A stretch of DNA of 49,104 bases. It comes from Bacteroidetes bacterium HGW-Bacteroidetes-4. Lineage in GTDB: Bacteria; Bacteroidota; Bacteroidia; Bacteroidales; SZUA-534. Every line of letters starts with the position of its first letter. Position 1 is the stretch's first letter. Positions 1 to 7,633 of the stretch are shown here, one piece after another. The stretch lies in NCBI GenBank assembly GCA_002840905.1, contig PHDD01000028.1, positions 1-49,104 on the forward strand. Direction: 5' to 3'. The translations under genes were made by a program, and so were the position numbers. The notes beneath the pieces are model-generated. The model made no database searches, was not told the DNA's origin, and worked only from the letters and a program-made list of their open reading frames with translations.

Positions 1-65
1 CGCTATAAAAAAAACCTACAACTGCGATGTACAAAGAATTTCAAAGAACGTATTTTAATTTATAA

Positions 66-272
66 TGCCCACTAGTGTTGTATTCCAATACCTTGGTGGA
101 AGCTATCAATCCCTGGAATCTGGGAAATGATGGAAGTGCTATAATTACCGGCTTTGAGATTTCGCCAGTAAAAAAAGTAAATCTTTCGTTAAATTATCAG
201 GACTGGCTGGCTTATGCAGAAAATGGTAACGATGAACATTTCATCTATTTTAATTTACAGTTTAAATTTTAA
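66..272 (+). pseudogene. C-terminal remnant of a porin-like outer-membrane barrel
   Basis: The frame ending at 272 encodes alternating hydrophobic/polar strands and finishes with Phe (LQFKF), the usual end of an outer-membrane beta-barrel, and the segment GFEISPVKKVNLSLNYQ resembles the last strands of OprO/P-like porins of Bacteroidota. Upstream, the same frame holds TAA at 63-65 and at 6-8, and the other two frames stop at 56-58 and 73-75, so no intact frame crosses the left edge. The piece MYKEFQRTYFNL (27-62) in the same frame also looks barrel-like. Either the gene is decayed or the sequence has errors at the A-run near 7-14. The family assignment is by pattern only. Confidence 0.4.
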
Positions 273-306
273 ATATTTTCGGGCTTAACCACAAAACTAA
301 AAAGCG

Positions 307-1641
307 ATGAAAAAAATCAAGATACTTGCTGCAATAACTATAATACTTAGCATACATGCTTGCAGGAAAAGCGATTATATTTTGCCTGAAAATACCAAAG
401 TAATTAGCGACAAAGGAAGCGGGACCGGAACAACCACCTGGACTAAAGACCTGAATTTACTTTTAGAAGGTTTTGTATTTGTAAACGAAGGACAAACACT
501 AAGTATTGAACCAGGTACCGTTGTTCGTTTTAAAAGCGGCCAGGGTGCAACTGCCAGCGCTTTGATTGTTGCCCGTGGTGGAAAAATTCTGGCCAAAGGT
601 ACTAAAGAAGCACCCATAATTTTTACCGCTGAATCTGATAAGTTGGATGGATCCATGTATAATCATAGCCGTGGACTATGGGGCGGACTTATTTTGCTGG
701 GCAATGCTCCCATCAACACCGATTCAGGAACCGATTTTATCGAAGGTATTCCCACTACCGAACCCCGGGGTGAATATGGAGGCCATTTACCCGATGATAA
801 CAGCGGTGAACTTTGCTTTGTTTCCATACGCTACCCCGGCACTGCGCTGCATCAGGGTAACGAAATTAACGGACTCACTTTGGGAGGCGTTGGAAACCAA
901 ACACTTATTGAAAATGTTGAAATTATTAACAGCGCCGATGACGGGATTGAAGTTTTTGGAGGAACAGTAAATCTTAAAAACATTATCAGTTTCGGGGCTT
1001 CCGATGATGCCTTTGATTACGATATGGGATACCAGGGAAACGTACAGTTTTTGCTGGCCATACAAAGCGATTCCAGCGGGCAAAACCTGATTGAAGGCAG
1101 TGGTGCACTCGATCCGGTTTATCACAATCCCATCTCAAAGCCTGTATTCTCAAACCTTACGCTAATAGGTGCTGCCAATACTTCAGGAAATATGCTGGTT
1201 TTTGATCGTTATGCCGGTGGCATTATAGTAAATTCTATTCTGGTAAACAAAAACAAGGGAGTTGTAGCTGAATATACCAATGCCAGCACTGATAGTTATG
1301 CACAGTTTAAAACAGGCCATTTAATTATTGAGAATAACCTGTTCGATGCGGTGGCCGGAAATATAAGCGATAGCATTTTTACACTTTATGGCGCTTCCAT
1401 TCCACCAGATGCCAAAACCGAGTGGCAGCATTACTTTAACCTGGGAAACAATACTGTGGCGACAAGCGGAGTTGAAATAAATGGAAACAAAATAAACCTT
1501 TTTCCTACGCTGGCCAGTGATCAAATTCTATATACATTACCTGATGACTGGTTCGAAACCACTAATTTTAAAGGGGCTTTTGGCACCTACGACTGGACCA
1601 AAGATTGGAGCAGTTTCAGCGCCTATTTATTAAACCCGTAA
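307..1641 (+). CDS. Surface lipoprotein with parallel beta-helix-like repeats
   Basis: This is a 444-residue protein with a lipoprotein signal peptide (MKKIKILAAITIILSIHACR, lipobox-like before Cys19), so it should be membrane-anchored, probably on the cell surface. The body is rich in short G/N/D-containing turns spaced by hydrophobic strands (for example EPGTVVRFKSG, LTLGGVGNQTLIENVEI, GGTVNLKNIISFGASDDAFD), typical of right-handed parallel beta-helix folds of the pectate-lyase/NosD type. No catalytic site is recognisable. It follows the porin remnant by 34 bases and precedes the B3/B4 gene by 9 bases, so the latter is probably co-transcribed. In Bacteroidota such lipoproteins often accompany porins, but no substrate can be inferred. 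The fold call is moderate; the lipoprotein call is firm. Confidence 0.7.
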   Translation: MKKIKILAAITIILSIHACRKSDYILPENTKVISDKGSGTGTTTWTKDLNLLLEGFVFVNEGQTLSIEPGTVVRFKSGQGATASALIVARGGKILAKGTKEAPIIFTAESDKLDGSMYNHSRGLWGGLILLGNAPINTDSGTDFIEGIPTTEPRGEYGGHLPDDNSGELCFVSIRYPGTALHQGNEINGLTLGGVGNQTLIENVEIINSADDGIEVFGGTVNLKNIISFGASDDAFDYDMGYQGNVQFLLAIQSDSSGQNLIEGSGALDPVYHNPISKPVFSNLTLIGAANTSGNMLVFDRYAGGIIVNSILVNKNKGVVAEYTNASTDSYAQFKTGHLIIENNLFDAVAGNISDSIFTLYGASIPPDAKTEWQHYFNLGNNTVATSGVEINGNKINLFPTLASDQILYTLPDDWFETTNFKGAFGTYDWTKDWSSFSAYLLNP

Positions 1642-1650
1642 ACACACTAT

Positions 1651-2316
1651 ATGGATTTTAGCGTTTCTATCAGTCCCGAACTAAAAAGCAAATGCCCGCA
1701 AATGGCTCTTGGTACTATTGTATGCACCATCAAAAACTCAGCATACCATGCTGAACTTTGGCAGGAAATTGAAAAAGAATCGACTGCCATCCGTAAACAA
1801 TACCTCCTGGAAACCATCAAAGACAATCCACAAATTCAGGCCACACGACAGGTGTATTTAGCCTGCGGAAAGAAACCGGGCCGCTACCGCCCCTCGTCGG
1901 AAGCATTGATGCGGCGCATTGTAAAAGGCGAAAGTTTATACCAGATAAACACCCTGGTCGATTTGGTTAACCTGATTTCTCTTAAAACGGGTTATTCCAT
2001 AGGCGGATTCGATGTAAATTACATGCAGGGTAATGTTGAAGCAGGTATTGGCAGAGAAGGAGAGCCTTATGAAGGCATCGGTAAAGGAATTCTTAATATT
2101 CACCAGCTTCCGGTTTTGCGCGACGAAAAAGGTGCCATTGGAACACCTACCAGCGACGAAGTGCGAACTGCAATACGCCTGGAGACCACCCATTTTTTTA
2201 TGAACATTAATGGCTACACCGGAAAGGCCGATTTGGAACCTGCCATTGAATATTCCGTGCTCTTGTTAAAAAAATATGTGAATGCCAGCAATTTGTTGGT
2301 AAAGATTGTAGAATAA
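1651..2316 (+). CDS. B3/B4 tRNA-binding domain protein
   Basis: This 221-residue cytosolic protein matches the free-standing B3/B4 domain family (COG3382), related to the editing-associated B3/B4 module of the phenylalanyl-tRNA synthetase beta subunit. Recognisable parts are the central ARQVYLACGKKPGRYRPSSEAL-like region (about residues 66-88, with the family's R-Y-R-PS-E-L pattern), the VDLVNLISLKTGYSIGGFD segment (about 104-122), and a C-terminal strand-rich part with GKADLEPAIEYSVLLL. Members are suspected to bind tRNA or clear misacylated products, but their role is not settled. It has no signal peptide. It sits 9 bases after the lipoprotein gene and is followed by a strong bidirectional terminator. 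Length is normal for the family. Confidence 0.78.
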   Translation: MDFSVSISPELKSKCPQMALGTIVCTIKNSAYHAELWQEIEKESTAIRKQYLLETIKDNPQIQATRQVYLACGKKPGRYRPSSEALMRRIVKGESLYQINTLVDLVNLISLKTGYSIGGFDVNYMQGNVEAGIGREGEPYEGIGKGILNIHQLPVLRDEKGAIGTPTSDEVRTAIRLETTHFFMNINGYTGKADLEPAIEYSVLLLKKYVNASNLLVKIVE

Positions 2317-2318
2317 AT

Positions 2319-2396
2319 AAAAAGCCCCGGAATCTGATATGCCCCCAAATGTTGTGTCCAACTTTGGTGTGCAGTTCAATGCTTCCCGGGCTTTTT
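2319..2396. terminator. Bidirectional rho-independent terminator
   Basis: AAAAAGCCCCGGAA (2319-2332) pairs with TTCCCGGGCTTTTT (2383-2396) with one mismatch. The A/T tails on both sides let it work for the B3/B4 gene on the plus strand and for pyrI, which converges on it from the minus strand. The intervening loop is long, about 50 bases. Confidence 0.7.
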
Positions 2397-2416
2397 AAAT
2401 TGGTTAAGGCCTTTGC

Positions 2417-2884
2417 TTAACGAATAATCTCCAAATGTGCCTGGTCGGTAATTTTTTGACAATACCGGCATTTTAATGAGATGTTGCCATTCTTGTCCAT
2501 CACATCGAAACGGGTGGTGATGGCCTCGTGGTTGGTAATGCATTTGGGATTCATACACTTGGCAATTCCGATAATTTCTTCGGGAACCATTACCTCATTT
2601 TTTTCGACCACTTCGTAATCTTTAATAATGTTGAGCTTGGCATGCGGAGCTACCAAAGCAATTTTATTGATATCGCTGTCTTTAAAATAAATGCCCGACA
2701 CTTTAATGATGGCCTTGCGTCCCAAACGGTCGCTTTTAAAGTTGGTACCAAAAGTCACCTGATTTTCGGTGATTTTATCGAGCCCCAAAATTGAGATTAC
2801 ATTAAACAGGTTGTGGGCAGGAATATGATCGATTACCGTTCCGTTTTGGATGGCACTAACGATGAGTTTCTTATCTTCTTTCAT
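2417..2884 (-). CDS. pyrI: Aspartate carbamoyltransferase regulatory chain
   Basis: PyrI is the 155-residue regulatory subunit that assembles with PyrB into the allosteric class B aspartate transcarbamoylase and binds nucleotide effectors. The N-terminal nucleotide-binding domain runs to about residue 100 (GTVIDHIPAHNLFNVISILG). The C-terminal zinc domain keeps all four Cys ligands, C110, C115, C139 and C142 (CMNPKC and CRYC). The length is that of the Escherichia coli protein. It lies 32 bases downstream of pyrB on the same strand, giving the standard pyrB-pyrI order, and ends at the shared terminator. The start ATG at 2884 fits the family's N terminus. I see no leader-peptide attenuator of the enterobacterial kind. 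Confidence 0.97.
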   Translation of the reverse strand: MKEDKKLIVSAIQNGTVIDHIPAHNLFNVISILGLDKITENQVTFGTNFKSDRLGRKAIIKVSGIYFKDSDINKIALVAPHAKLNIIKDYEVVEKNEVMVPEEIIGIAKCMNPKCITNHEAITTRFDVMDKNGNISLKCRYCQKITDQAHLEIIR

Positions 2885-2916
2885 TATTACTCAAATTAAA
2901 TTTTACAAAAAAGGTA

Positions 2917-3825
2917 CTAGCGCAAACCTAAAATCTTCGACATAATGGCCTGGCGGGTAAACACCCCGTTTAATGCCTGGGGAAAATAGTAGGCTTTGTG
3001 GCTGGTATCCACATCGGTGCTTATTTCGTTAACCCTTGGCAGCGGATGCAGCACCCGCAGGTTGTCTTTGGTCCCTTCGAGCATCTTATTCTTAAGAATA
3101 TACACATTCTTAACTTTTTCGTATTCCAGCGGATCGGCAAAACGTTCGCGTTGTACACGGGTCATGTAAATAATGTCGGAATCTTTAATATTCTCGGCCA
3201 GTTCGCTGTATTCGTCATAGGCAATGCCCTTCGATTCAAGAAATAATTTATATTCATCGGGCAGTTTAAGTTCCTCGGGCGAAATGAAGTTGAAGGTTGG
3301 ATTAAAGTGGCTCATGGCCATTAATAGTGAATGAACGGTACGTCCATATTTCAGGTCGCCCACCAACGATATTTTCAGGTTTTCGAGGGTTCCCTGGGTT
3401 TTTTGAATAGAGTATAAGTCGAGCAAACACTGGGTAGGATGCTGATTGGCGCCGTCACCGGCATTGATAACCGGAACCGTGGCTACCTCGCTGGCATAAC
3501 GTGCACTGCCTTCGAGCGGGTGACGCATCACAATCAGATCGGAGTAGTTACTTACGGTTAAAATGGTGTCTTTTAACGATTCGCCTTTTGAAACACTCGA
3601 TGACGAGGAATCGGTAAACCCGATAACCCTTCCGCCCAAACGGTTTACGGCACTTTCAAAACTCAGGCGGGTACGTGTCGATGGTTCAAAAAAAAGAGTG
3701 GCAACCACTCTTCCTTCTAAAATATTTTGAACCGGATTTTTCTCAAATTCTGAAGCTACGCGTAAAATCTCGAGGTATTCCTCTTTGGTGTAATCGTCGA
3801 TTGAAACTAAGCTTTTGTTTTTCAT
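2917..3825 (-). CDS. pyrB: Aspartate carbamoyltransferase catalytic chain
   Basis: PyrB (302 residues) joins carbamoyl phosphate to L-aspartate to give N-carbamoyl-L-aspartate, the first committed step of pyrimidine synthesis. The carbamoyl-phosphate motif [12 protein letters not shown] lies at about 46-57, the 80s-loop equivalent [15 protein letters not shown] near 73-87, HPTQ within [14 protein letters not shown] near 123-136, and the aspartate-side motif [10 protein letters not shown] near 260-269. Length and motifs are complete. The gene is first of a two-gene unit with pyrI. The upstream minus-strand region is AT-rich, but I could not pick one convincing -7 box there. The gene stands apart from other pyr genes, as is common in Bacteroidota. 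Confidence 0.98.
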   Translation of the reverse strand: MKNKSLVSIDDYTKEEYLEILRVASEFEKNPVQNILEGRVVATLFFEPSTRTRLSFESAVNRLGGRVIGFTDSSSSSVSKGESLKDTILTVSNYSDLIVMRHPLEGSARYASEVATVPVINAGDGANQHPTQCLLDLYSIQKTQGTLENLKISLVGDLKYGRTVHSLLMAMSHFNPTFNFISPEELKLPDEYKLFLESKGIAYDEYSELAENIKDSDIIYMTRVQRERFADPLEYEKVKNVYILKNKMLEGTKDNLRVLHPLPRVNEISTDVDTSHKAYYFPQALNGVFTRQAIMSKILGLR

Positions 3826-3929
3826 TCAGATACAACTTTAGGGTGAGCACAAATTAAATCGGATAAATATAAGCAACCCGGTTCTTTTTATGAATTTTTT
3901 ATGCTATGGATAAATCTGTTTGTTTTTTT

Positions 3930-3937
3930 TATCTTTG
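3930..3937 (+). promoter_or_regulatory. Candidate -7 promoter box (TATCTTTG)
   Basis: TATCTTTG matches the Bacteroidota TAnnTTTG -7 consensus exactly and reads rightward, away from pyrB, into the repeat region. No good -33 TTTG lies at the usual distance (the nearest TTTG is only about 8 bases upstream). A 23-26 base hairpin follows at 3960-3984 (GGATTAAA / TTTAATCC). Short frames at 3995 and 4008 follow. Support is the -7 match alone. Confidence 0.35.
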
Positions 3938-4066
3938 TAGCTTTCTTTCCTAAATCTACGGATTAAAATTCCAAAATTTAATCCATTTTCCTGCATGAAC
4001 ACCTTATATGGCTGTTTTGGTCTTGAAGAAGTCTGCACAGAAACCCTTTGGTAACTGCGATTATTA

Positions 4067-4585
4067 ATGGAGAACGCAGCTGAACCTAAATTTTATGATG
4101 TTGTCTGTAAAGTGAATCCTATTGAAGGTAAAGAAATCGACATTGGAGGTAACGCGTATCCTGCTGAACCTATGGAAAAACCCGCTGTAAGTAAAGAACA
4201 AGACATTGACTGTAAAGCGAAGGCTTCTTCACCTGAAACAATTACCGATGGCAGTGAAGCAATGTCAGGTGGCAGTAAAGAGAACGCTGCTGAACCTAAA
4301 TTATATGACGCTGACTGTAAAGAAAATGAAAATGTAGGAAGAGCGAATACCGCTGAACTTATGTCGAACGCTGCTGCACTTTAATCGGACACCAATGAAT
4401 GCAAAGAAAATGGGATTGACACTAAAGCGCACGCATCTGAACCTAAGTTATACTATGCTGACAGTAAAGAATAAGCGATTGACTGTAAAGAAATCGACAT
4501 TGGCTGTAACGCACATCCTGCTGAACTTATGAAAAACCCAAATGTAAGTAAAGCACATAGTATTGACTGCAAAGCGAAGGCTTAA
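4067..4585 (+). repeat. Decayed repeat-bearing coding region, in-frame repeats with stops
   Basis: A 105-residue frame (4067-4384) starts with ATG, but the same frame carries on with matching amino-acid repeats past stop codons at 4382-4384 and 4472-4474 as far as 4585. Three 34-base units (4079-4112, 4289-4322, 4436-4469; encoding AEPKxYDxDCK-like peptides) and two 97-base units (4129-4225, 4486-4582; about 80% identical) are present. All spacings (210, 147 and 357 bases) are multiples of three, so the repeats spread while the frame was translated. The product would be acidic, Cys-containing and low-complexity, with no signal peptide and no family I recognise. The region ends exactly against the parE stop codon on the other strand. 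I read it as a degenerating accessory repeat gene. Confidence 0.55.
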
Positions 4586-4869
4586 GGCAATTGTTCTAAA
4601 TCCTGCATTCCAGCAATTGTCATTATCTCAACCATTGTATCAATAATTCTGTAGTATATGGTGTCAGAGCCACAGGGACATCTTCTATATCCTGCTTTTA
4701 TGAAATCCATAGATTCAAATGCAAATGGCCTCTCGGCAATAATTTCAAAATAGTCAAAAAATGTATTGAAGTATTTGTCAGCTTGAGTAGCACCAAATTT
4801 TTTGACTCCAAAATGATGAATGCGAATCAGGTCCTCTTTGGCGGCATTACTTAGTCTGTATTCAGTCAT
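4582..4869 (-). CDS. RelE/ParE-type toxin
   Basis: This 95-residue protein has the layout of ParE-family toxins: N-terminal YRLSNAAKEDLIRIHHFGVKKFG helices (family pattern L-S-A-x2-DL-x2-I), a middle AERPFAFESMDFIKAGYRRC segment, and C-terminal strands YYRIIDTMVEIMTIAGMQD. ParE toxins poison DNA gyrase, whereas RelE members cleave mRNA at the ribosome. The arrangement with a ParD-like antitoxin favours ParE. Its ATG lies inside the antitoxin gene (8-base overlap), so translation is probably coupled. The region to its right on the plus strand is a decayed repeat region whose frame abuts this gene's stop codon. The protein looks intact. Confidence 0.87.
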   Translation of the reverse strand: MTEYRLSNAAKEDLIRIHHFGVKKFGATQADKYFNTFFDYFEIIAERPFAFESMDFIKAGYRRCPCGSDTIYYRIIDTMVEIMTIAGMQDLEQLP

Positions 4870-5101
4870 TAAGCTGCGATTTTGACTCTTTTAAAATCTG
4901 CTCTTTGGTATCACTTGTAAATCCACTCTTTTCGGAGTTATCCAATTTTGCTCTAATCCAGTCAATCTGAGCCTGCTGTTTCCGCGCCTGTCTAATCAAA
5001 TCGTTGACCAGTTCACTTTTGCTGGCATATTCCTCACTGTCTATTTGAGCTTTCAACCATTCATCATTTGGTTTAGAGAAAGATATACTTTGTCTTGGCA
5101 T
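4862..5101 (-). CDS. ParD-like antitoxin
   Basis: This 79-residue protein begins with a short beta strand (RQSISFSKPNDEWLK) followed by a ribbon-helix-helix pattern (SKSELVNDLIRQARKQQAQID), as in ParD/CopG antitoxins that dimerise on DNA. The charged C-terminal tail (about 50-79) would wrap the toxin. It overlaps the toxin gene by 8 bases and precedes it in transcription, the usual order for this type II system. A 20-bp palindrome immediately upstream (5111-5130) is the likely autoregulatory operator. The island is the sort of plasmid or integrated module expected between housekeeping genes. Confidence 0.87.
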   Translation of the reverse strand: MPRQSISFSKPNDEWLKAQIDSEEYASKSELVNDLIRQARKQQAQIDWIRAKLDNSEKSGFTSDTKEQILKESKSQLND

Positions 5102-5110
5102 AATAATTTT

Positions 5111-5130
5111 TTGATGTAAATTTACACCAA
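5111..5130 (-). promoter_or_regulatory. Palindromic operator of the parDE-like operon
   Basis: TTGATGTAAATTTACACCAA is a 20-bp inverted repeat with one mismatched pair. Its central 12 bp TGTAAATTTACA are perfectly symmetrical. It lies 9 bases before the antitoxin start, where a ribbon-helix-helix antitoxin dimer pair would repress its own operon. The minus strand just upstream has CACTTTTG, a one-off match to the TAnnTTTG -7 box, partly overlapping the palindrome. Confidence 0.6.
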
Positions 5131-5709
5131 AAGTGAATCAACTACAAATTTTTGTCTGTATTGTTGGCACACAATGGCGCTTAATGCAGTTGCTTTGTTT
5201 GTTTCTTTATTTATGTTAAAACTACTACAAAATGTAAATTGAAATTACTGCTTTGCCAAGTAAGATATTGGAGCACGGGGTGGCTATTGTTGCCGTATAG
5301 TTGTGAAAAGTCAACGAATAACACTCTTTGCTAGAATATTACAAGCACATCAAAAAACGTAGCTCCTTAATTCATACTTTCCTTTTTCTTTTGTGACCAA
5401 AAGAAACAAAAGTCTTTCAAAACCAACGAATTTCGATAAGTACTTACTTACTCTTTGCAAATGCCCCAACTCAAGGTTGTGCCTGTTCGGTTTCGTTCTG
5501 AAACTGTATTGCCACTTTACCCTTATCGACAATTCCACACCTGGTTTTGCATGCCCACCGCACCGTGCTAATTAAAATCACTATAAATATTTGAGCTTAC
5601 CTTATAAGGCTAACCCTCGCTCACAACTTACGAGACAGGTACGCTATCGGGATCAGTTTAACTTAGTCATTTAAGTTCAATTACAAAGCTCAAATTACAG
5701 TCTCACTGA
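5131..5709. other. Intergenic region, no convincing gene
   Basis: No reading frame here has a credible start, codon pattern or family match; the two 60-62 codon frames near 5350-5575 oppose each other over the same bases. A perfect 9-bp hairpin (TTTCTTTTG tgac CAAAAGAAA) lies at 5385-5406 and a 10-bp palindrome CCTTATAAGG at 5600-5609. The first looks like a dispersed extragenic palindrome. Nothing else is supported. Confidence 0.5.
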
Positions 5710-6324
5710 TTAAACCTTTTCATCAATTCGTAAGCCTTCGACCTCGGCCAGGCGAACGCGTAAGCCTTGTCCTTCGCTTTTTCGGATGGAAAGGGTGATG
5801 CGGCAGGTATTGTCGAACTGTTGGTTGCTTTGTTCGGGATTTTCATCCTTAAGAATACGCATTACATCGTTCATTACCGTGTAACCAAAGGCGATGGTAA
5901 AACGATCCTGCTCAAAACGTTCTTCGATGGTGTTGTTTTCAATGGCATCGGCGGCTGCCGTGCGGTAAGCATTTATGAGTCCCGATACGCCCAGCTTGGT
6001 TCCCCCGAAATAGCGGATAACCACAATCAACACGTTGGTAAGGTTGTAAGAATTCAGCTGACCCAATACGGGTGGACCCGAGGAGTTGGAAGGCTCGCCG
6101 TCGTCGCTGCAGCGATATATATCGCCCTGTGTTCCCAATTTAAACGCATACACGTGGTGACGGGCGTCGTAATATTTTTTTCTTAATTCTTTCAGGTGTT
6201 CTTTTACTTCATCTTCTGTATTTATCGGAAAGGCAAAGGCCAGAAATTTACTTCCTTTTTCTTTGTAACTGCCTTCGGATGTTGAAGCCAGGGTTCTGAA
6301 CCGGTCGGTAACTGTTTCGTCCAT
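5710..6324 (-). CDS. YigZ/IMPACT (UPF0029) family protein
   Basis: This 204-residue cytosolic protein carries the UPF0029 N-terminal domain signature: GSKFLAFAFPI (about 24-34), YDARHHVYAFKLG (52-64), SDDGEPSNSSGPPVLGQL (73-90) and VVIRYFGGTKLGVSGL (101-116). The C-terminal part (about 135-204) fits the ferredoxin-like DUF1949 domain of YigZ. Bacterial members are linked to translation or RNA binding by homology with IMPACT, but their precise role is not known. It ends a minus-strand run of three genes, starting 12 bases after the kinase-like gene upstream. The length is normal for the family. Confidence 0.93.
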   Translation of the reverse strand: MDETVTDRFRTLASTSEGSYKEKGSKFLAFAFPINTEDEVKEHLKELRKKYYDARHHVYAFKLGTQGDIYRCSDDGEPSNSSGPPVLGQLNSYNLTNVLIVVIRYFGGTKLGVSGLINAYRTAAADAIENNTIEERFEQDRFTIAFGYTVMNDVMRILKDENPEQSNQQFDNTCRITLSIRKSEGQGLRVRLAEVEGLRIDEKV

Positions 6325-6336
6325 AGGCTTACAATT

Positions 6337-7626
6337 TTAATGGGTGTCGGGCAAAACCAATTTGAATGCAAAGTTTTCGCCCGAATAGTAGTCGTAAGTT
6401 AAGCGGCCTCCGTTTTTAGCGCTCCATTTTTTACAGAAATGAAAAATCAGGGGGTGTGCCTGGCAATCGACGGGTTTATCGGTTTCATACACTAAGCCTC
6501 CACGGAAAACCCGTTGCATGTATTCCAATTGTTTTGCATCGCCCTCACCCTCGACAAAAATCAACATGTCATTACCTTCCTGCTGGTAACTTATGGTCAC
6601 CTTCTTTCCTTTTTTTGAACCGTTTATCACCAGAATTAGCATTTTGCGCAACACGGCTGTAAACGTTAAATAATCGACAAAAACCGGAAGTGACGCTTTT
6701 CGTTGTATCACTATAATACCTTTTTTTGAAGCAGCAAAAGCTACCTGCTGAATAGCGGCCGAACAGAGCTCTGATAATTCGAGCCATTCGGGTTTAAATT
6801 CCAATTCCTCGAAAGGTAAGGACCCCTGTTTTACCATGGTTTGAAGCGAGATACCCGTGGCATCGACTGCTTTCAGCAACACTTCGCCATAGCGGCTTCT
6901 CACTTCGGGGGAAAGAACATCCTCATTTCGTACAATAAATTCGAGAGAAGTTTTAAAGGTTTCCAAACTTTTTTGTGCGGTGTTTTCCATGCGCTCCACT
7001 ATCCGGTTCTTAAATCCTTCAACCAACTCGGTATGTTCCAGTGCTTCAAAAAGTTTTTGTTGCATCATTACATTTTGGGCTTTTACCTGCGAATTATCGG
7101 CCAACGAGCGGGTAAGCTGCGACAGGAACAAAAACAATCCGGCTACCGTACCCGAAATTACAATAAAAAAGAAACCCAGGTTTTGCTGTAGGTAAAGGTG
7201 GTTTGTTTTAAAGGCCAGAAAAACCAGAAAAAAATAATAAACCGAACCAAATACAAAAACATGCCAGCGACCGGCTACCATACCCAAAGTAATTAAGAGC
7301 AAGGGAATGAAAAAAGCATTACGCATCAGGTGAAGCATAAAGTCGCCGGGTATCCGGTTCAGTAGAAAGATAAAAATAATGTTGGCCAGCGTTCCATAAA
7401 TAATAACCGCAATAGCAAGCGATAAATCAGTACGCTTTAGCCAGAATAACCCATAAAAAAGAGTGGCCAGGCCAAAGAGTATTCCGTTCGACCATTTGTA
7501 GGCCAGGAATTCCGGCTCCCAATAAAAAAAAGCATCGTAGCCGGCACCCAGTATTACTAACACGGCGGTGATATTAAATACCAGCCTCCGCTCGCTATAA
7601 ATTAAAGCTAAAGGTGAAGTTCCCAT
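6337..7626 (-). CDS. Membrane histidine-kinase-like protein, degenerate
   Basis: Of its 429 residues, about 15-180 form six likely membrane helices (for example FNITAVLVILGAGYDAFFY, LGFFFIVISGTVAGLFLFL). They are followed by a coiled/helical linker of dimerisation type (about 180-275) and a C-terminal part shaped like a histidine-kinase ATPase domain. The catalytic elements are missing or altered: there is no H-E/D box in the helical part, the N-box equivalent reads LVINGSKKGKKV, and the G boxes are reduced to VEGEGDAKQ and FRGGLVY. It may therefore be a pseudokinase that senses at the membrane and partners another kinase, or a 7TM-like sensor. No response regulator lies beside it. It is 12 bases upstream of the YigZ gene and 7 bases after the EamA gene, so the three form one operon. 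Confidence 0.7.
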   Translation of the reverse strand: MGTSPLALIYSERRLVFNITAVLVILGAGYDAFFYWEPEFLAYKWSNGILFGLATLFYGLFWLKRTDLSLAIAVIIYGTLANIIFIFLLNRIPGDFMLHLMRNAFFIPLLLITLGMVAGRWHVFVFGSVYYFFLVFLAFKTNHLYLQQNLGFFFIVISGTVAGLFLFLSQLTRSLADNSQVKAQNVMMQQKLFEALEHTELVEGFKNRIVERMENTAQKSLETFKTSLEFIVRNEDVLSPEVRSRYGEVLLKAVDATGISLQTMVKQGSLPFEELEFKPEWLELSELCSAAIQQVAFAASKKGIIVIQRKASLPVFVDYLTFTAVLRKMLILVINGSKKGKKVTISYQQEGNDMLIFVEGEGDAKQLEYMQRVFRGGLVYETDKPVDCQAHPLIFHFCKKWSAKNGGRLTYDYYSGENFAFKLVLPDTH

Positions 7627-7633
7627 AATGCCA

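Noticed and set aside
4067-4384. A simple 105-residue intact gene
   Set aside because: The same frame keeps repeat peptides after its stop, so the frame is a piece of a decayed longer repeat region.
4079-4582. CRISPR-like repeat array
   Set aside because: Copies are few, differ from each other, have irregular spacing in multiples of three and encode peptide repeats.
5350-5575. Two opposed 60-62 codon frames
   Set aside because: They cover the same bases on opposite strands, have no credible start or family, and include the hairpin at 5385-5406.
6456-6787. Short frames opposite and within the kinase-like gene
   Set aside because: Shadow frames of a well-supported coding sequence.
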